Shown one piece after another: positions 9,183-19,292 of a stretch of DNA of 64,000 nt. A model generated the notes under the pieces. The model was given only the letters and a program-made list of their open reading frames with translations, did no database searches and was not told the origin of the DNA. Numbering within the stretch: position 1 is the stretch's first letter; each line of letters starts with the position of its first letter. This stretch comes from Photobacterium jeanii (GTDB lineage: Bacteria; Pseudomonadota; Gammaproteobacteria; Enterobacterales; Vibrionaceae), in NCBI RefSeq assembly GCF_001650345.1, contig NZ_LVHF01000018.1:62266-126265 (forward strand). Reading direction: 5' to 3'. A program made the translations under genes and the position numbers.

Positions 9183-10447
9183 TGAATGGTTTGCTCGGTT
9201 GGATTGAAAAACGCCTACCAGTGATGGATGCCTATAAAAAGCATCTCTCTGAATACCCAATGCCAAAGAACTTCAACTTTTGGTACATCTTTGGCTCACT
9301 GGCAATGTTGGTGTTAGTTAACCAAATCGTGACAGGTATTTGGTTAACCATGAATTACGTACCATCGGGTGATGGTGCGTTCGCGTCGATCGAATACATC
9401 ATGCGTGATGTCGAATACGGTTGGCTATTACGTTATATGCACTCGACAGGCGCTTCGGCGTTTTTCGTGGTGATTTATCTGCATATGTTCCGGGGCTTGA
9501 TTTACGGTTCATACCAGAAACCACGCGAGTTGCTGTGGCTGTTCGGTATGCTGATTTTCTTGGTACTGATGGCTGAAGCCTTTATGGGCTACCTACTGCC
9601 TTGGGGCCAAATGTCTTACTGGGGCGCACAAGTGATCATCTCACTGTTTGGTGCTATTCCAGTGATTGGTGATGATCTTACCTTGTGGATCCGTGGTGAC
9701 TATGTGATCTCAGGGGCAACCCTTAACCGTTTCTTCGCACTGCACGTGATTGCGCTGCCGATAGTGCTGCTATTGCTAGTCGTGTTGCATGTACTTGCGC
9801 TGCACGAAGTCGGCTCGAACAACCCTGATGGTATCGACACCAAGTTACCGAAAGGCAGCAAGGGAGAAGGGTACAAAACACAATTCCCATTCCATAAGCA
9901 ATACAGTGGCAAATACGACATTATCGACTCTATCCCATTCCATCCTTACGGGACGGTGAAAGACTTAGTCGGTGTGGCGGTGTTTGCGTTCTTCTTTAGT
10001 TACGTGATTTTCTTTAACCCAGAAATGGGCGGCTACTTCCTTGAGCCACCTAACTTCGAAGCGGCAAACCCACTGAAAACACCTGAACATATCGCGCCAG
10101 TATGGTACTTCACACCGTTTTACGCCATCTTGCGTGCGGTTCCAGATAAGCTTCTGGGCGTCGTGGCGATGGGCGCATCGATTGTGTTCTTGTTCCTACT
10201 ACCGTGGTTCGACCGTTGTAAAGTACGTTCGTACCGCTACCGTAGCAAATTGCACTTAATCAATATTATTCAGTTCACCATTAGCTTTATTGCGCTAGGT
10301 ATTTTGGGGGCATTGCCTGCGACACCAACCTATACCTTAATGGCGCAGATCTTTAGTCTTGGTTACTTTATGTTCTTCATTTTACTGTTCTTCTACAGTA
10401 AGAACGAAGCAACGAAACCGCTACCAGAGAGGGTGACATTCAAATGA
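9182..10447 (+). CDS. petB: Ubiquinol-cytochrome c reductase, cytochrome b subunit
   Basis: 421 residues, a full-length proteobacterial cytochrome b with eight transmembrane helices. Haem-ligand histidines are visible in the helix-B segment LLRYMHSTGASAFF and at HVIALP in helix D, and the quinol-site PEWY-type motif appears as PVWYF (in HIAPVWYFTPFYAI). It carries the Qo and Qi sites that move protons and split electrons between the Rieske protein and the b haems. It overlaps petA by one base and petC by four (ATGA), so the three are translationally coupled. Confidence 0.97.
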   Translation: MNGLLGWIEKRLPVMDAYKKHLSEYPMPKNFNFWYIFGSLAMLVLVNQIVTGIWLTMNYVPSGDGAFASIEYIMRDVEYGWLLRYMHSTGASAFFVVIYLHMFRGLIYGSYQKPRELLWLFGMLIFLVLMAEAFMGYLLPWGQMSYWGAQVIISLFGAIPVIGDDLTLWIRGDYVISGATLNRFFALHVIALPIVLLLLVVLHVLALHEVGSNNPDGIDTKLPKGSKGEGYKTQFPFHKQYSGKYDIIDSIPFHPYGTVKDLVGVAVFAFFFSYVIFFNPEMGGYFLEPPNFEAANPLKTPEHIAPVWYFTPFYAILRAVPDKLLGVVAMGASIVFLFLLPWFDRCKVRSYRYRSKLHLINIIQFTISFIALGILGALPATPTYTLMAQIFSLGYFMFFILLFFYSKNEATKPLPERVTFK

Positions 10448-11181
10448 AAAAATTGATGGTAATGCTGTTTGCTTTGCTGCCGTCTCTGGTTATGGCAGCA
10501 GGTGCTAAGGTGCCGTTGGATGCGGCGAACAATGACTTATCAGATAAAGCGTCTTTGCAGCGCGGTGCCAAACTGTACATGAACTACTGTTTTGGCTGTC
10601 ATGCGACTCAGTATCAGCGCTATGAGCGTGTGGCAAACGACCTCGATATACCGGTTGATCTGATGCGCGAAAATATGATTTTTGATCGTGATGCGAAGAT
10701 CGGCGATCTGATGACCAATGCGATTTCGACCGAATATGCGGCGAACTCGTTTGGTGCGCCAGCACCGGATCTGACTTTGGTGGCACGTGTTCGTGGTACC
10801 GATTGGATTTACACCTACTTACGCTCTTTCTATGCAGACCCTAGTCGCCCATTTGGGGTGAATAACGTGGTATTCCCAAGTGTGGGGATGCCGCATGTGC
10901 TAGAAGAGTTGCAAGGTGTGCCAAGCAAGACGTACGAAACGCGTTTAGTTGACGGTGAAGAAGTTCAAGAATACGTGGGTATTCAATCGGACGGTACCGG
11001 TGAACTTAACGATGAAGAGTACGACGAAGCGGTCCGTGATTTGGTCAATTTCTTAGAATACTCCGGTGAGCCAATGAAACTTGAGCGCCAGAATCTTGGT
11101 CTGTGGGTGATGGGCTTTATCGTTATATTCTTTGTACTAACGCTACTATTGAAGAAAGAATATTGGCGTGATGTCCACTGA
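10444..11181 (+). CDS. petC: Ubiquinol-cytochrome c reductase, cytochrome c1 subunit
   Basis: 245 residues. A signal peptide (1 to about 19) leads into the periplasmic haem domain, with the covalent haem site CFGCH at residues 49-53. A C-terminal transmembrane anchor (LWVMGFIVIFFVLTLLL, about 222-238) holds it in the inner membrane. It passes electrons from the Rieske head to soluble cytochrome c. Last gene of petABC, ending at the terminator at 11210. Family traits and operon context both fit. Confidence 0.96.
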   Translation: MKKLMVMLFALLPSLVMAAGAKVPLDAANNDLSDKASLQRGAKLYMNYCFGCHATQYQRYERVANDLDIPVDLMRENMIFDRDAKIGDLMTNAISTEYAANSFGAPAPDLTLVARVRGTDWIYTYLRSFYADPSRPFGVNNVVFPSVGMPHVLEELQGVPSKTYETRLVDGEEVQEYVGIQSDGTGELNDEEYDEAVRDLVNFLEYSGEPMKLERQNLGLWVMGFIVIFFVLTLLLKKEYWRDVH

Positions 11182-11209
11182 TCGGGTAATCTAATGGGTT
11201 AAGAATCCG

Positions 11210-11240
11210 CAATGGGGGCATTGAGCCTCCATTGTTTTTT
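11210..11240 (+). terminator. Terminator between petC and sspA
   Basis: CAATGGGGGC, ATTGA loop, GCCTCCATTG (one G-U), then TTTTTT. It ends only 26 bases before the sspA start codon, so sspA either has a promoter overlapping it or depends on read-through. Confidence 0.88.
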
Positions 11241-11266
11241 ATGTCTTGATTATACTGGAGGGGTTG

Positions 11267-11905
11267 ATGGCTGTTGCTGCCAATAAACGCTCTGTGATGA
11301 CTCTGTATTCTGATGCTTCGGATATCTACAGCCATCAGGTGCGTATCGTACTAGCTGAAAAGGGTGTGAGTGTTGAGATCGAGCTGGTTGATCCTAACAA
11401 CCTGCCAGAAGATTTGCTAGAACTGAACCCGTACAACTCTGTACCAACCTTGGTTGATCGTGAGTTGGCATTGTACCAAGCAGGTATCATTATGGAGTAC
11501 TTGGATGAGCGTTTCCCTCACCCACCTCTAATGCCTGTTTACCCTGTTGCGCGTGGTAATAGTCGTCTAATGATGTACCGTATCGAACGTAACTGGTACT
11601 CACTAGCAGAAAAAATCGCGAAAAGCACAGCAGACGAAGCTGACAAAGCGCGTAAACAACTACGTGAAGAACTATTGGCATTAGCGCCAGTATTCGCTGA
11701 GTTCTCTTACTTCATGAGTGATGAGTTCAGCCTAGTTGATTGTTACCTAGCTCCGCTACTATGGCGTCTACCTGAAATGGGTATCGAGCTAAGTGGCGCT
11801 GGTGCAAAAGAAGTGAAAGCTTACATGACTCGCGTATTCGAGCGTGATTCATTCTTAGCATCTCTGACTGAAGCAGAACGCGAAATGCGTTTGGCTGGCC
11901 AGTAA
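11267..11905 (+). CDS. sspA: Stringent starvation protein A
   Basis: 212 residues with a glutathione-S-transferase fold (thioredoxin-like N-domain, all-helical C-domain) but lacking GST activity in known homologues. SspA binds RNA polymerase and alters transcription in stationary phase and acid stress. The region around [15 protein letters not shown] and the [14 protein letters not shown] loop, important for SspA function, are present. Start chosen at ATG 11267 ([13 protein letters not shown], as in E. coli), preceded by GGAGGGG at 11257-11263. The stop overlaps the sspB ATG. Confidence 0.96.
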   Translation: MAVAANKRSVMTLYSDASDIYSHQVRIVLAEKGVSVEIELVDPNNLPEDLLELNPYNSVPTLVDRELALYQAGIIMEYLDERFPHPPLMPVYPVARGNSRLMMYRIERNWYSLAEKIAKSTADEADKARKQLREELLALAPVFAEFSYFMSDEFSLVDCYLAPLLWRLPEMGIELSGAGAKEVKAYMTRVFERDSFLASLTEAEREMRLAGQ

Positions 11906-12438
11906 TGGATATCGAAAATATGACGCCGCGTCGCCCTTATTTGCTGCGCGCGTTTTATGATTGGTTGGTGGATAACGAGCTCACGCCACATCTTGTGGTG
12001 GATGCAACTTTACCTGGTGTAAAGGTGCCAATGGATTTCGTCACCGACGGTCAGATTGTATTGAATATTGCACCACGTGCGGTTGGTAACCTAGAGCTAG
12101 GTAATGAAGCGGTTAGTTTCAATGCTCGCTTTGGTGGTCGACCACACACAGTGATCGTGCCTTTGTATGCCGCTGTTGCGATTTACGGTCGTGAAAATGG
12201 CGCTGGTACTATGTTTGAACCAGAACCCGCTTACGAAGTTCACGATGGCGAAGCATTCGAAAACTTTGGTCTTGAGCAAGACGATGCTGATATTGAAGGC
12301 ATTGTTGAAGCGCCGGAAGAAGAAACGAAGTCATCACCATTAATGAGTGTGGCAGAAACAACCCCTTCTGACGATGACAACCCAGATGATGAGCCGCCAC
12401 GTCCTCGTGGTCGCCCAAGTCTTCGTGTTGTGAAGTAA
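11905..12438 (+). CDS. sspB: SspB, ClpXP protease specificity-enhancing adaptor
   Basis: 177 residues. The folded N-terminal domain (about 1-110, RRPYLLRAFYDWLVDNELTP through ENGAGTMFEPE) binds the ssrA tag of stalled-ribosome products and other substrates. A long acidic, disordered linker ends in the conserved ClpX-docking tail RGRPSLRVVK. Slightly longer than E. coli SspB, mostly in the linker. One-base overlap with sspA shows coupled translation. Confidence 0.96.
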   Translation: MDIENMTPRRPYLLRAFYDWLVDNELTPHLVVDATLPGVKVPMDFVTDGQIVLNIAPRAVGNLELGNEAVSFNARFGGRPHTVIVPLYAAVAIYGRENGAGTMFEPEPAYEVHDGEAFENFGLEQDDADIEGIVEAPEEETKSSPLMSVAETTPSDDDNPDDEPPRPRGRPSLRVVK

Positions 12439-12453
12439 GCAATACAATGAAAT

Positions 12454-12484
12454 AAAAAACGCAGCTTTTGGGCTGCGTTTTTTT
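12454..12484 (+). terminator. Bidirectional terminator between sspB and dolP
   Basis: AAAAAACGCAGC, six-base loop, GCTGCGTTTTTTT. Strong stem with A- and T-tracts on both sides, placed between convergent genes. Confidence 0.92.
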
Positions 12485-12528
12485 ATGCGCGAATGTTATC
12501 GCTGTAACCGCTATTAGGCTTCAAGTGG

Positions 12529-13071
12529 TTATTGTTCAGGGTATTCAAACACCTTGATCACTTGTTTCACGCCATCAACATTGCGGGCAATGTCGGTAGC
12601 AATATCCGCCTGCTCTTGGGTCACATAGCCAAGCAAGAAGACCTCTTGGTTTTCGGTGATCACCTTGATTGAGGTGTCTTTTAGTTTCTTACTGCCTACC
12701 ATCATGGATTTCACTTTAGTGGTGATCCAGCTATCTTTACTGACATCGCCCAGAGTGGGTAGTGAGCGGATGCGAACTTGGTTGTAAATCGCCTTCACAT
12801 TCTTAAGTTGTTTCACTTGGTATGCCAATTTGTTTGCGATGTCTTGGCTAGTTGCTTGCCCAATTAACAGCACATTGCCTTCGTAAGAGGCGGCATTGAT
12901 CCGAGCTTGCTGACGGAAAGGCGGTTTATTGCTGAGCCCTGCGACTTCCATCTCGATTTCTTTATCAAACCACTGTTGCTTAGCGCCGCGCGGATCAGCA
13001 TCGGTGATCCCCGCGCATCCTTGGATCAGCCATAGGCAGGTAGCCATCAGGCATAATCGCCATGCTTTCAT
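12529..13071 (-). CDS. dolP: DolP (YraP), BON-domain outer-membrane lipoprotein
   Basis: 180 residues. Lipoprotein signal with lipobox LIQG-C (cysteine at residue 19), then two BON domains (about 43-105 and 118-180) including ARINAASYEGNVLLIGQ and SWITTKVKSMMVG. DolP localises to the outer membrane at division sites and supports envelope integrity and the BAM machinery. The start at 13071 (MKAWRLCL) leaves a short gap after diaA with GAGG as Shine-Dalgarno; the longer frame from 13110 would overlap diaA and add non-signal sequence. Last gene of the lpoA-yraN-diaA-dolP run, the same order as in E. coli. Confidence 0.93.
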   Translation of the reverse strand: MKAWRLCLMATCLWLIQGCAGITDADPRGAKQQWFDKEIEMEVAGLSNKPPFRQQARINAASYEGNVLLIGQATSQDIANKLAYQVKQLKNVKAIYNQVRIRSLPTLGDVSKDSWITTKVKSMMVGSKKLKDTSIKVITENQEVFLLGYVTQEQADIATDIARNVDGVKQVIKVFEYPEQ

Positions 13072-13075
13072 TCCA

Positions 13076-13669
<594 letters not shown>

Positions 13670-14044
13670 TTAACCTTCCACTAGGGTATTCGTTAACCAT
13701 TCAATATGGTGTTCAGAACCTTGGATTGCGACGATATCAAACCGAATAGCACACTGCTCGGCTGATAACCCTTGTTTGTTGAGCCAAAAGAGGGCGGCTC
13801 GTTTTAATTTTTGTTGTTTACGCCAGGTGACGGCTTCCACAGCTGTGCCGTATTGGTGTTGATGACGATATTTTACTTCAACGAAGACCCAGAATTCGCC
13901 ATCGCGCATGATGAGATCGATTTCGCCTGAGCGGCACTGGAAGTTTCGGGTAACCGGCAAAAGCCCTTGGGCGCGAAGGTAGCGCTCGGCAAGGGCTTCG
14001 TATTGTTGACCGAGTTTACGCTTATTGAGCGGCTTGAATGCCAT
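13670..14044 (-). CDS. yraN: YraN, UPF0102 endonuclease-like protein
   Basis: 124 residues of the UPF0102 family, which has a restriction-endonuclease-like fold. The residues GEIDLIMRDG and FVEVKYR carry the E-D-ExK type active-site pattern. The biological role is not established. Start at ATG 14044 (MAFKPLNKRKLGQQYE) matches the family; it overlaps the lpoA 3' end by 23 bases. The longer frame from 14095 adds 17 unsupported residues. Confidence 0.9.
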   Translation of the reverse strand: MAFKPLNKRKLGQQYEALAERYLRAQGLLPVTRNFQCRSGEIDLIMRDGEFWVFVEVKYRHQHQYGTAVEAVTWRKQQKLKRAALFWLNKQGLSAEQCAIRFDIVAIQGSEHHIEWLTNTLVEG

Positions 14045-15851
14045 TGTTAGTAAACACAGCCCAGCTGATCTGGCGTTGCACAACACAGTTTTCATCTGTA
14101 CTCAGGATACCTGTTTTTCCTGGTGTACTGTAGTGCTCAACCACCTGCATTTGCGGTAGTTCGTTGATCATCTTGTAGGCATCCATACCAAAGGCGTGTA
14201 AGCGCACGGCGGTATTGTTTTTGTTTGGCCACAAGTTGTCAAAGCGTGCCATGAAGTTTTGATTAGGTTCAACCAACAGTGGGATATCACTGAATTCGAT
14301 GCCACGTAACTCACTGGTATCACCGTTCTTCTCTGGGTTTCCACGAGAACTTGCATACAGTTTCGGCGGTTTTTGATCCGGGTTGATAGCGACATCAATG
14401 AAAGGTTTAAGCAAGGTGAGCTCAGCCTTATTGGCAATCAGGTATACCGCATCGGTGTCACGGCGACTACGTTGTTGCGACTCAAGCGAACGACCAACCA
14501 CTTTTTGCATTTGGCTAATACGATTCTGACTTTCGGTTAAGCCAAAAATAGCTGCAATTTGCTGCTGGATTTGCTTACGCGAGCCGAACGTTTCTAGTTG
14601 TGGTGCTTTACCTGTAAGTTGTTGCCATTGCTCAGCAAAAGCGGCGCTTACACGCTGACCAAACTTATTGTTTGGCGCCAGTACCATAGGGAACTGGTGG
14701 CCTTTGGCAAACAAGTGCTGCGCTGCCTGCTCTGCCTCTTGTTCTGGTGACAGTGAGAAGTAGCAAGTGTTGGCTTGACGAAGATCCAATTGCGCTGGCT
14801 CGTTTAACGCCAGTTGCGTGATTTTACCGCTGTTGAGCTGCTGGAATTCGGTCACTTTGTTTTTACGCAGTGGACCAATCACGAATTGAACGCCGTCTTG
14901 GTTGAGCTTACCAAGAATGTTGTTCATCGCTTCCGATTCGGTATCGAAGATCGACAGTTCGGTGCTGCCATCGCGGTTACCGTCGTCTAGCATGGCATTG
15001 ATAAAACCATCGCGCACCGCTTTACCTTGCGCTTCAAAGCGTCCGCTCATCGGAAGTAGTAGCGCAACTTTATCAAGCTGGGCAATTTCTAGGTCCATGA
15101 TGGCTTGAAGATCGCTTGGCAGATATTGGTGCGCTGGGTGATAAGGGTTTGCTGCCAACCACTCTTCCACCGCGCCTTTTAGCTGACTTGGGCGAGCAAG
15201 GTAGGTATTTTTTAAGATCGCCAGTTGTACCCAGCCACGTAGGACACTGTCATCATCGCTAAACGTCACGCTTTGCAATTGGTTATTGCTGTAATGCGAT
15301 AAATCTGTCCACAACGCTTGCCAGTTTTCCGCTTTCGCGGTCGGGGCTAGGTATTGATCTAATGCCGTACGAGCTTGAGCCGCTTTGAATGTTTGCTTGG
15401 TTTGAGTAAACAGTTCGGCGCGTAACAAGTGGTAGCGACGGTACTGATTTGGCGACAATTGCCACCACGGCTGGAAATTTAGTGTTTCTAACGCTTGTTG
15501 TGGCTGTGCTTGTTGGTAGCTAAGCGTGGCTTTTGCCAGTTGCCATTCTGCTAACTGCACAGGGGATAGCGACATGCGAGATAAACGCATCGCCTGCTTT
15601 TCTGCCTGTGGCCAGCTGCCTTCTTTGATCAGGGCTTTCAGTGCCAGAATGTGCCAGTTGATGCTTTCTGCACCCGCTGACGATTCCGCTTTCACCAAGT
15701 AGGAAGCAGAGCTTTGTTGAGCTGCAGACGTGATATCTGCGATGCTGGCACTTTGTTGTGGTGTAGAGCCACAACCCGCCAAAATCACAGCAAGGGCTAC
15801 AGGCGCGAGGAGTCGTGATACACTTTTACGCTTCTGGGTAAAATTAAGCAT
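14022..15851 (-). CDS. lpoA: LpoA, outer-membrane activator of PBP1A
   Basis: 609 residues. Lipoprotein signal with LAG-C (cysteine 27). The N-terminal half (about 30-250) is helical and TPR-like. The C-terminal half (about 257-580, beginning KVALLLPMSGRFEAQGKAVR) is a periplasmic-binding-protein fold, as in the LppC family. LpoA reaches from the outer membrane to stimulate the class A synthase PBP1A. First gene of the lpoA-yraN-diaA-dolP operon, divergent from rsmI with 61 bases between. Confidence 0.94.
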   Translation of the reverse strand: MLNFTQKRKSVSRLLAPVALAVILAGCGSTPQQSASIADITSAAQQSSASYLVKAESSAGAESINWHILALKALIKEGSWPQAEKQAMRLSRMSLSPVQLAEWQLAKATLSYQQAQPQQALETLNFQPWWQLSPNQYRRYHLLRAELFTQTKQTFKAAQARTALDQYLAPTAKAENWQALWTDLSHYSNNQLQSVTFSDDDSVLRGWVQLAILKNTYLARPSQLKGAVEEWLAANPYHPAHQYLPSDLQAIMDLEIAQLDKVALLLPMSGRFEAQGKAVRDGFINAMLDDGNRDGSTELSIFDTESEAMNNILGKLNQDGVQFVIGPLRKNKVTEFQQLNSGKITQLALNEPAQLDLRQANTCYFSLSPEQEAEQAAQHLFAKGHQFPMVLAPNNKFGQRVSAAFAEQWQQLTGKAPQLETFGSRKQIQQQIAAIFGLTESQNRISQMQKVVGRSLESQQRSRRDTDAVYLIANKAELTLLKPFIDVAINPDQKPPKLYASSRGNPEKNGDTSELRGIEFSDIPLLVEPNQNFMARFDNLWPNKNNTAVRLHAFGMDAYKMINELPQMQVVEHYSTPGKTGILSTDENCVVQRQISWAVFTNNGIQAAQ

Positions 15852-15912
15852 TGAATTCTTTCAACTGTGGCAAATTACTCTCTATATTAATTGCAGATGA
15901 GATCTTAGACAA

Positions 15913-16773
15913 ATGAGTGAGACCAATTCATGCGCGGTAGATGTCGCAACTTTGTACATCGTCCCAACACCAATCGGTAATTTAGCAGACATTACACAGC
16001 GCGCATTGGATGTTTTGGCGAATGTCGACCTGATTGCGGCCGAAGATACCCGTCACACATCCCGTTTGCTGTCCCATTTTTCTATCTCAACCCGCACCTT
16101 TGCGCTTCACGATCATAATGAACAGCAAAAAGCGGACTTTTTGATCGAGAAACTACAGGCTGGCACTAGCATCGCATTGGTTTCCGATGCCGGTACTCCG
16201 CTGATCAGCGATCCAGGATACCATTTGGTGAACCGTTGTCGTCAGGCGGGTGTTAAAGTTGTTCCTCTTCCAGGGCCATGTGCCGTGATCACCGCACTAA
16301 GTGGTGCCGGGTTACCGTCAGACCGTTTCAGCTTTGAAGGCTTCTTGCCACCGAAAAGCAAAGGACGTCGTGATACCTTCACTACGCTAGAAAATGACGC
16401 ACGCACCCTGATTTTCTACGAATCACCGCACCGTATCTTAGATTCACTGGCAGATATGCTTGCCGTGCTAGGTCCTGAGCGCCAGGTGGTGTTAGCGCGT
16501 GAGTTAACCAAAACGTACGAGACCATTCACGGGGCACCGCTGGGTGAGTTGATTGAATGGCTTAACGAAGACAGTAACCGCATTCGTGGCGAAATGGTGG
16601 TGCTGGTGGCCGGTCATCGCGCAGAGAAAAATGAATTACCACCGGAAGCGTGTCGTACCGTGGCATTACTTGCCAAAGAGTTACCGCTGAAAAAGGCGGC
16701 AGCACTGGCGGCTGAAATTCATGGTGCGAAGAAAAATGCCCTGTATAAGTGGGGCTTGGATAACTTGGATTAA
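15913..16773 (+). CDS. rsmI: RsmI, 16S rRNA C1402 2'-O-methyltransferase
   Basis: 286 residues of the tetrapyrrole-methylase-like family. [14 protein letters not shown] near the N-terminus, [12 protein letters not shown] and [13 protein letters not shown] are characteristic motifs, and the C-terminal helical domain (from about 235) is present. It methylates C1402 in the decoding centre of 16S rRNA, using SAM, with RsmH (encoded downstream at 18028) modifying the same nucleotide at N4. Divergent from lpoA, and followed by rnpB. Confidence 0.96.
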   Translation: MSETNSCAVDVATLYIVPTPIGNLADITQRALDVLANVDLIAAEDTRHTSRLLSHFSISTRTFALHDHNEQQKADFLIEKLQAGTSIALVSDAGTPLISDPGYHLVNRCRQAGVKVVPLPGPCAVITALSGAGLPSDRFSFEGFLPPKSKGRRDTFTTLENDARTLIFYESPHRILDSLADMLAVLGPERQVVLARELTKTYETIHGAPLGELIEWLNEDSNRIRGEMVVLVAGHRAEKNELPPEACRTVALLAKELPLKKAAALAAEIHGAKKNALYKWGLDNLD

Positions 16774-16904
16774 TCGTGCGTTTGCGCGTCAGTTGTTAAT
16801 TGACTGTCGCTCAATAGCAAGATTGGTTTATTTTTATTCAGCTTGGTTGGAATTGTGTGATTTCACTGGTAACTGACGCTGGAGTCTTATACAATTCGCC
16901 GCCT

Positions 16905-17284
<380 letters not shown>

Positions 17285-17294
17285 ATTTATGTAT

Positions 17295-17345
17295 AAAAGG
17301 TGATGCTGTGTTCTTACGAATATGGCATCACCTTTTGTCGTTTTA
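17295..17345 (+). terminator. Terminator after rnpB
   Basis: AAAAGGTGATGC (17295-17306) pairs perfectly over 12 bases with GCATCACCTTTT (17325-17336), followed by GTCGTTTT. Confidence 0.85.
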
Positions 17346-17408
17346 GGGCCTTAATATTGGCAATATATGGGTGAACTGTGATTTTTCTGCTAATTATTGG
17401 CGGCTTTC

Positions 17409-17438
17409 TTGACTTCTTTTTTCACTCATACGTACACT
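17409..17438 (+). promoter_or_regulatory. Promoter of mraZ and the dcw cluster
   Basis: TTGACT (17409-17414), 18-base spacer, TACACT (17433-17438). The expected start, near 17445, coincides with the first MraZ repeat. Confidence 0.6.
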
Positions 17439-17444
17439 TCAAAG

Positions 17445-17479
17445 TGGTTTTTTGTGGGAAAAAGTGGGTAATGTTGCCC
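17445..17479 (+). promoter_or_regulatory. MraZ operator (four repeats at 10-bp period)
   Basis: TGGTT (17445), TGGGA (17455), TGGGT (17465) and TGCCC (17475) are each exactly 10 bp apart. MraZ is known to bind TGGGN repeats separated by five bases upstream of its own gene. Two units here are perfect; the outer two are degenerate. Confidence 0.8.
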
Positions 17480-17552
17480 AATAATGACTATTAACAATAA
17501 GTGCTTTCGTTAAGTGTTTGATTGGTAATAGGGATATTGCAGAGCACATATT

Positions 17553-18011
17553 ATGCTTCGAGGTGTCACAGCTGTCGCAATGGACGGGAAAGGGCGATTA
17601 GCTATTCCTAAGCGATATCGAATGCCACTGCAGCAATGCTGCGAGGGGCAATTTGTCTGTACTATCGATCATCAATACCCCTGCCTGTTACTATACCCAC
17701 TCCATGAATGGGAACGCATCGAAATTAAACTCTCCCGTTTATCGAGTTTTCATCCCGAAGAGCGACGCCTTCAGCGTTTGCTATTGGGGCATGCAAGTGA
17801 ATGTGAAATGGACGGTCATGGCCGTTTATTGATTGCGCCAAGCTTACGGCAATACGCCGGACTTGATGGCAAAGTGATGCTAGTGGGTCAATACAATAAA
17901 TTTGAGCTGTGGCACGAGCCTCAATGGCAGCAGCAGATCTTGCAAGATACACAATTTCAGGCTGAGGCGTCGGCAACCCTGTCGACACGCCTTAGTGAGC
18001 TTTCACTTTAG
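17553..18011 (+). CDS. mraZ: MraZ, transcriptional regulator of the dcw cluster
   Basis: 152 residues with two AbrB-like SpoVT/MraZ domains. [19 protein letters not shown] opens the first and [21 protein letters not shown] the second, each carrying the DxxGR motif. MraZ forms a ring and represses its own promoter and thereby the whole cluster. Its operator is readable upstream at 17445-17479. There is no strong Shine-Dalgarno before the ATG. rsmH follows after 16 bases. Confidence 0.96.
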   Translation: MLRGVTAVAMDGKGRLAIPKRYRMPLQQCCEGQFVCTIDHQYPCLLLYPLHEWERIEIKLSRLSSFHPEERRLQRLLLGHASECEMDGHGRLLIAPSLRQYAGLDGKVMLVGQYNKFELWHEPQWQQQILQDTQFQAEASATLSTRLSELSL

Positions 18012-18027
18012 TTGAAACAATTACGTT

Positions 18028-18975
18028 ATGTCAGAACAATTTGAGCATGTTTCCGTTTTACTGCACGAGTCAGTAGACGGTCTCGATATTAAACCCGATG
18101 GTATTTATATCGACGGCACATTCGGTCGCGGTGGCCATAGCCGTTTGATCTTATCTAAATTAGGTGAAAATGGTCGCTTGTACAGCATCGACCGTGATCC
18201 ACAAGCGATTGCTGAAGCTCAGACGATTGACGATCCACGCTTTACGATTATTCATGGCCCATTCTCTGGCATGGCTAATTACATGGAAACCCGTGAGCTA
18301 CTAGGCCAAGTTGATGGTGTGTTGCTCGATCTTGGGGTGTCTTCACCTCAGCTAGATGATGCTGAGCGTGGCTTTAGCTTCATGCGTGACGGCCCATTAG
18401 ATATGCGTATGGACCCGACGTCGGGTCAATCGGCAGCAGAATGGTTAGCCGAAGCGGAAGCAGATGATATTGCATGGGTACTGAAAGAGTTTGGTGAAGA
18501 ACGTTTTGCAAAACGTATTGCTCGTGGCATCGTTGAGCATCGCGAAAACCCAGACAAAGAACCACTAACACGCACAGTGCAACTCGCTAACTTGATTGCG
18601 GAAGTGTCTCCGTTCCGTGACAAGCACAAGCATCCAGCAACGCGTAGCTTCCAGGCGATCCGCATTTACATCAACAGTGAGCTTGATGAGATCGAGACGG
18701 CGCTAAACGGCGCACTAAAAGTGCTAGCACCGCAAGGTCGTTTGTCTGTGATCAGTTTCCACTCGCTGGAAGATCGCATGGTAAAACGTTTTATGCGTAA
18801 ACACAGTAAAGGCCCAGAAGTGCCAGCGGGTCTACCATTGACCGAAGAACAAATTAAAGCGCTAGGTAGTGCTGATTTGAAACTGGCGAGTAAAGCGATC
18901 AAGCCATCGAAAGATGAACTTGGCTATAACACCCGCGCTCGTAGCTCGGTACTGCGTTTAGCTGAGAAATTATGA
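18028..18975 (+). CDS. rsmH: RsmH, 16S rRNA C1402 N4-methyltransferase
   Basis: 315 residues (formerly MraW). The SAM-binding motif [11 protein letters not shown] lies at residues about 28-38, [12 protein letters not shown] and the [10 protein letters not shown] segment follow, and [16 protein letters not shown] is close to the C-terminus. It adds the N4 methyl to C1402 of 16S rRNA, complementing RsmI. The start region [14 protein letters not shown] is typical. It overlaps ftsL by four bases (ATGA). Confidence 0.96.
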   Translation: MSEQFEHVSVLLHESVDGLDIKPDGIYIDGTFGRGGHSRLILSKLGENGRLYSIDRDPQAIAEAQTIDDPRFTIIHGPFSGMANYMETRELLGQVDGVLLDLGVSSPQLDDAERGFSFMRDGPLDMRMDPTSGQSAAEWLAEAEADDIAWVLKEFGEERFAKRIARGIVEHRENPDKEPLTRTVQLANLIAEVSPFRDKHKHPATRSFQAIRIYINSELDEIETALNGALKVLAPQGRLSVISFHSLEDRMVKRFMRKHSKGPEVPAGLPLTEEQIKALGSADLKLASKAIKPSKDELGYNTRARSSVLRLAEKL

Positions 18976-19292
18976 AGCCAAGTGCTGAACCTTCAATGAA
19001 CCTGTTTCGCCTGATCGGTAAGGATCTCCTTACGATCGGGCGATTGCCGTTGTTATTGCTGGTGCTGATTTTGGCATCAGCCTTGGCTGTGGTGTATATC
19101 ACCCACCAGACGCGGCAATTGATTGTTCAGCAAGAACAGCTATTGATCGAGCGTGATCAGCTCGATATCGAATGGCGAAATCAGATTTTGGAAGAAAGCT
19201 CGTTGGCTGAGCACAGCCGAGTCGAGCGTTTAGCCGAGACCCAGCTTGATATGAAGCGTCCGACTTCCGCCAGTGAAGTGGTTGTCCCATGA
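18972..19292 (+). CDS. ftsL: FtsL, divisome bitopic membrane protein
   Basis: 106 residues: short cytoplasmic tail, one transmembrane helix (about 25-42, [18 protein letters not shown]), then a periplasmic leucine-zipper-like coiled coil (about 45-95). FtsL forms a complex with FtsB and FtsQ and activates FtsWI septal synthesis. The sequence is poorly conserved between genera; identity rests on topology, length and position between rsmH and ftsI, with four-base overlaps at both ends. Confidence 0.93.
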   Translation: MKPSAEPSMNLFRLIGKDLLTIGRLPLLLLVLILASALAVVYITHQTRQLIVQQEQLLIERDQLDIEWRNQILEESSLAEHSRVERLAETQLDMKRPTSASEVVVP

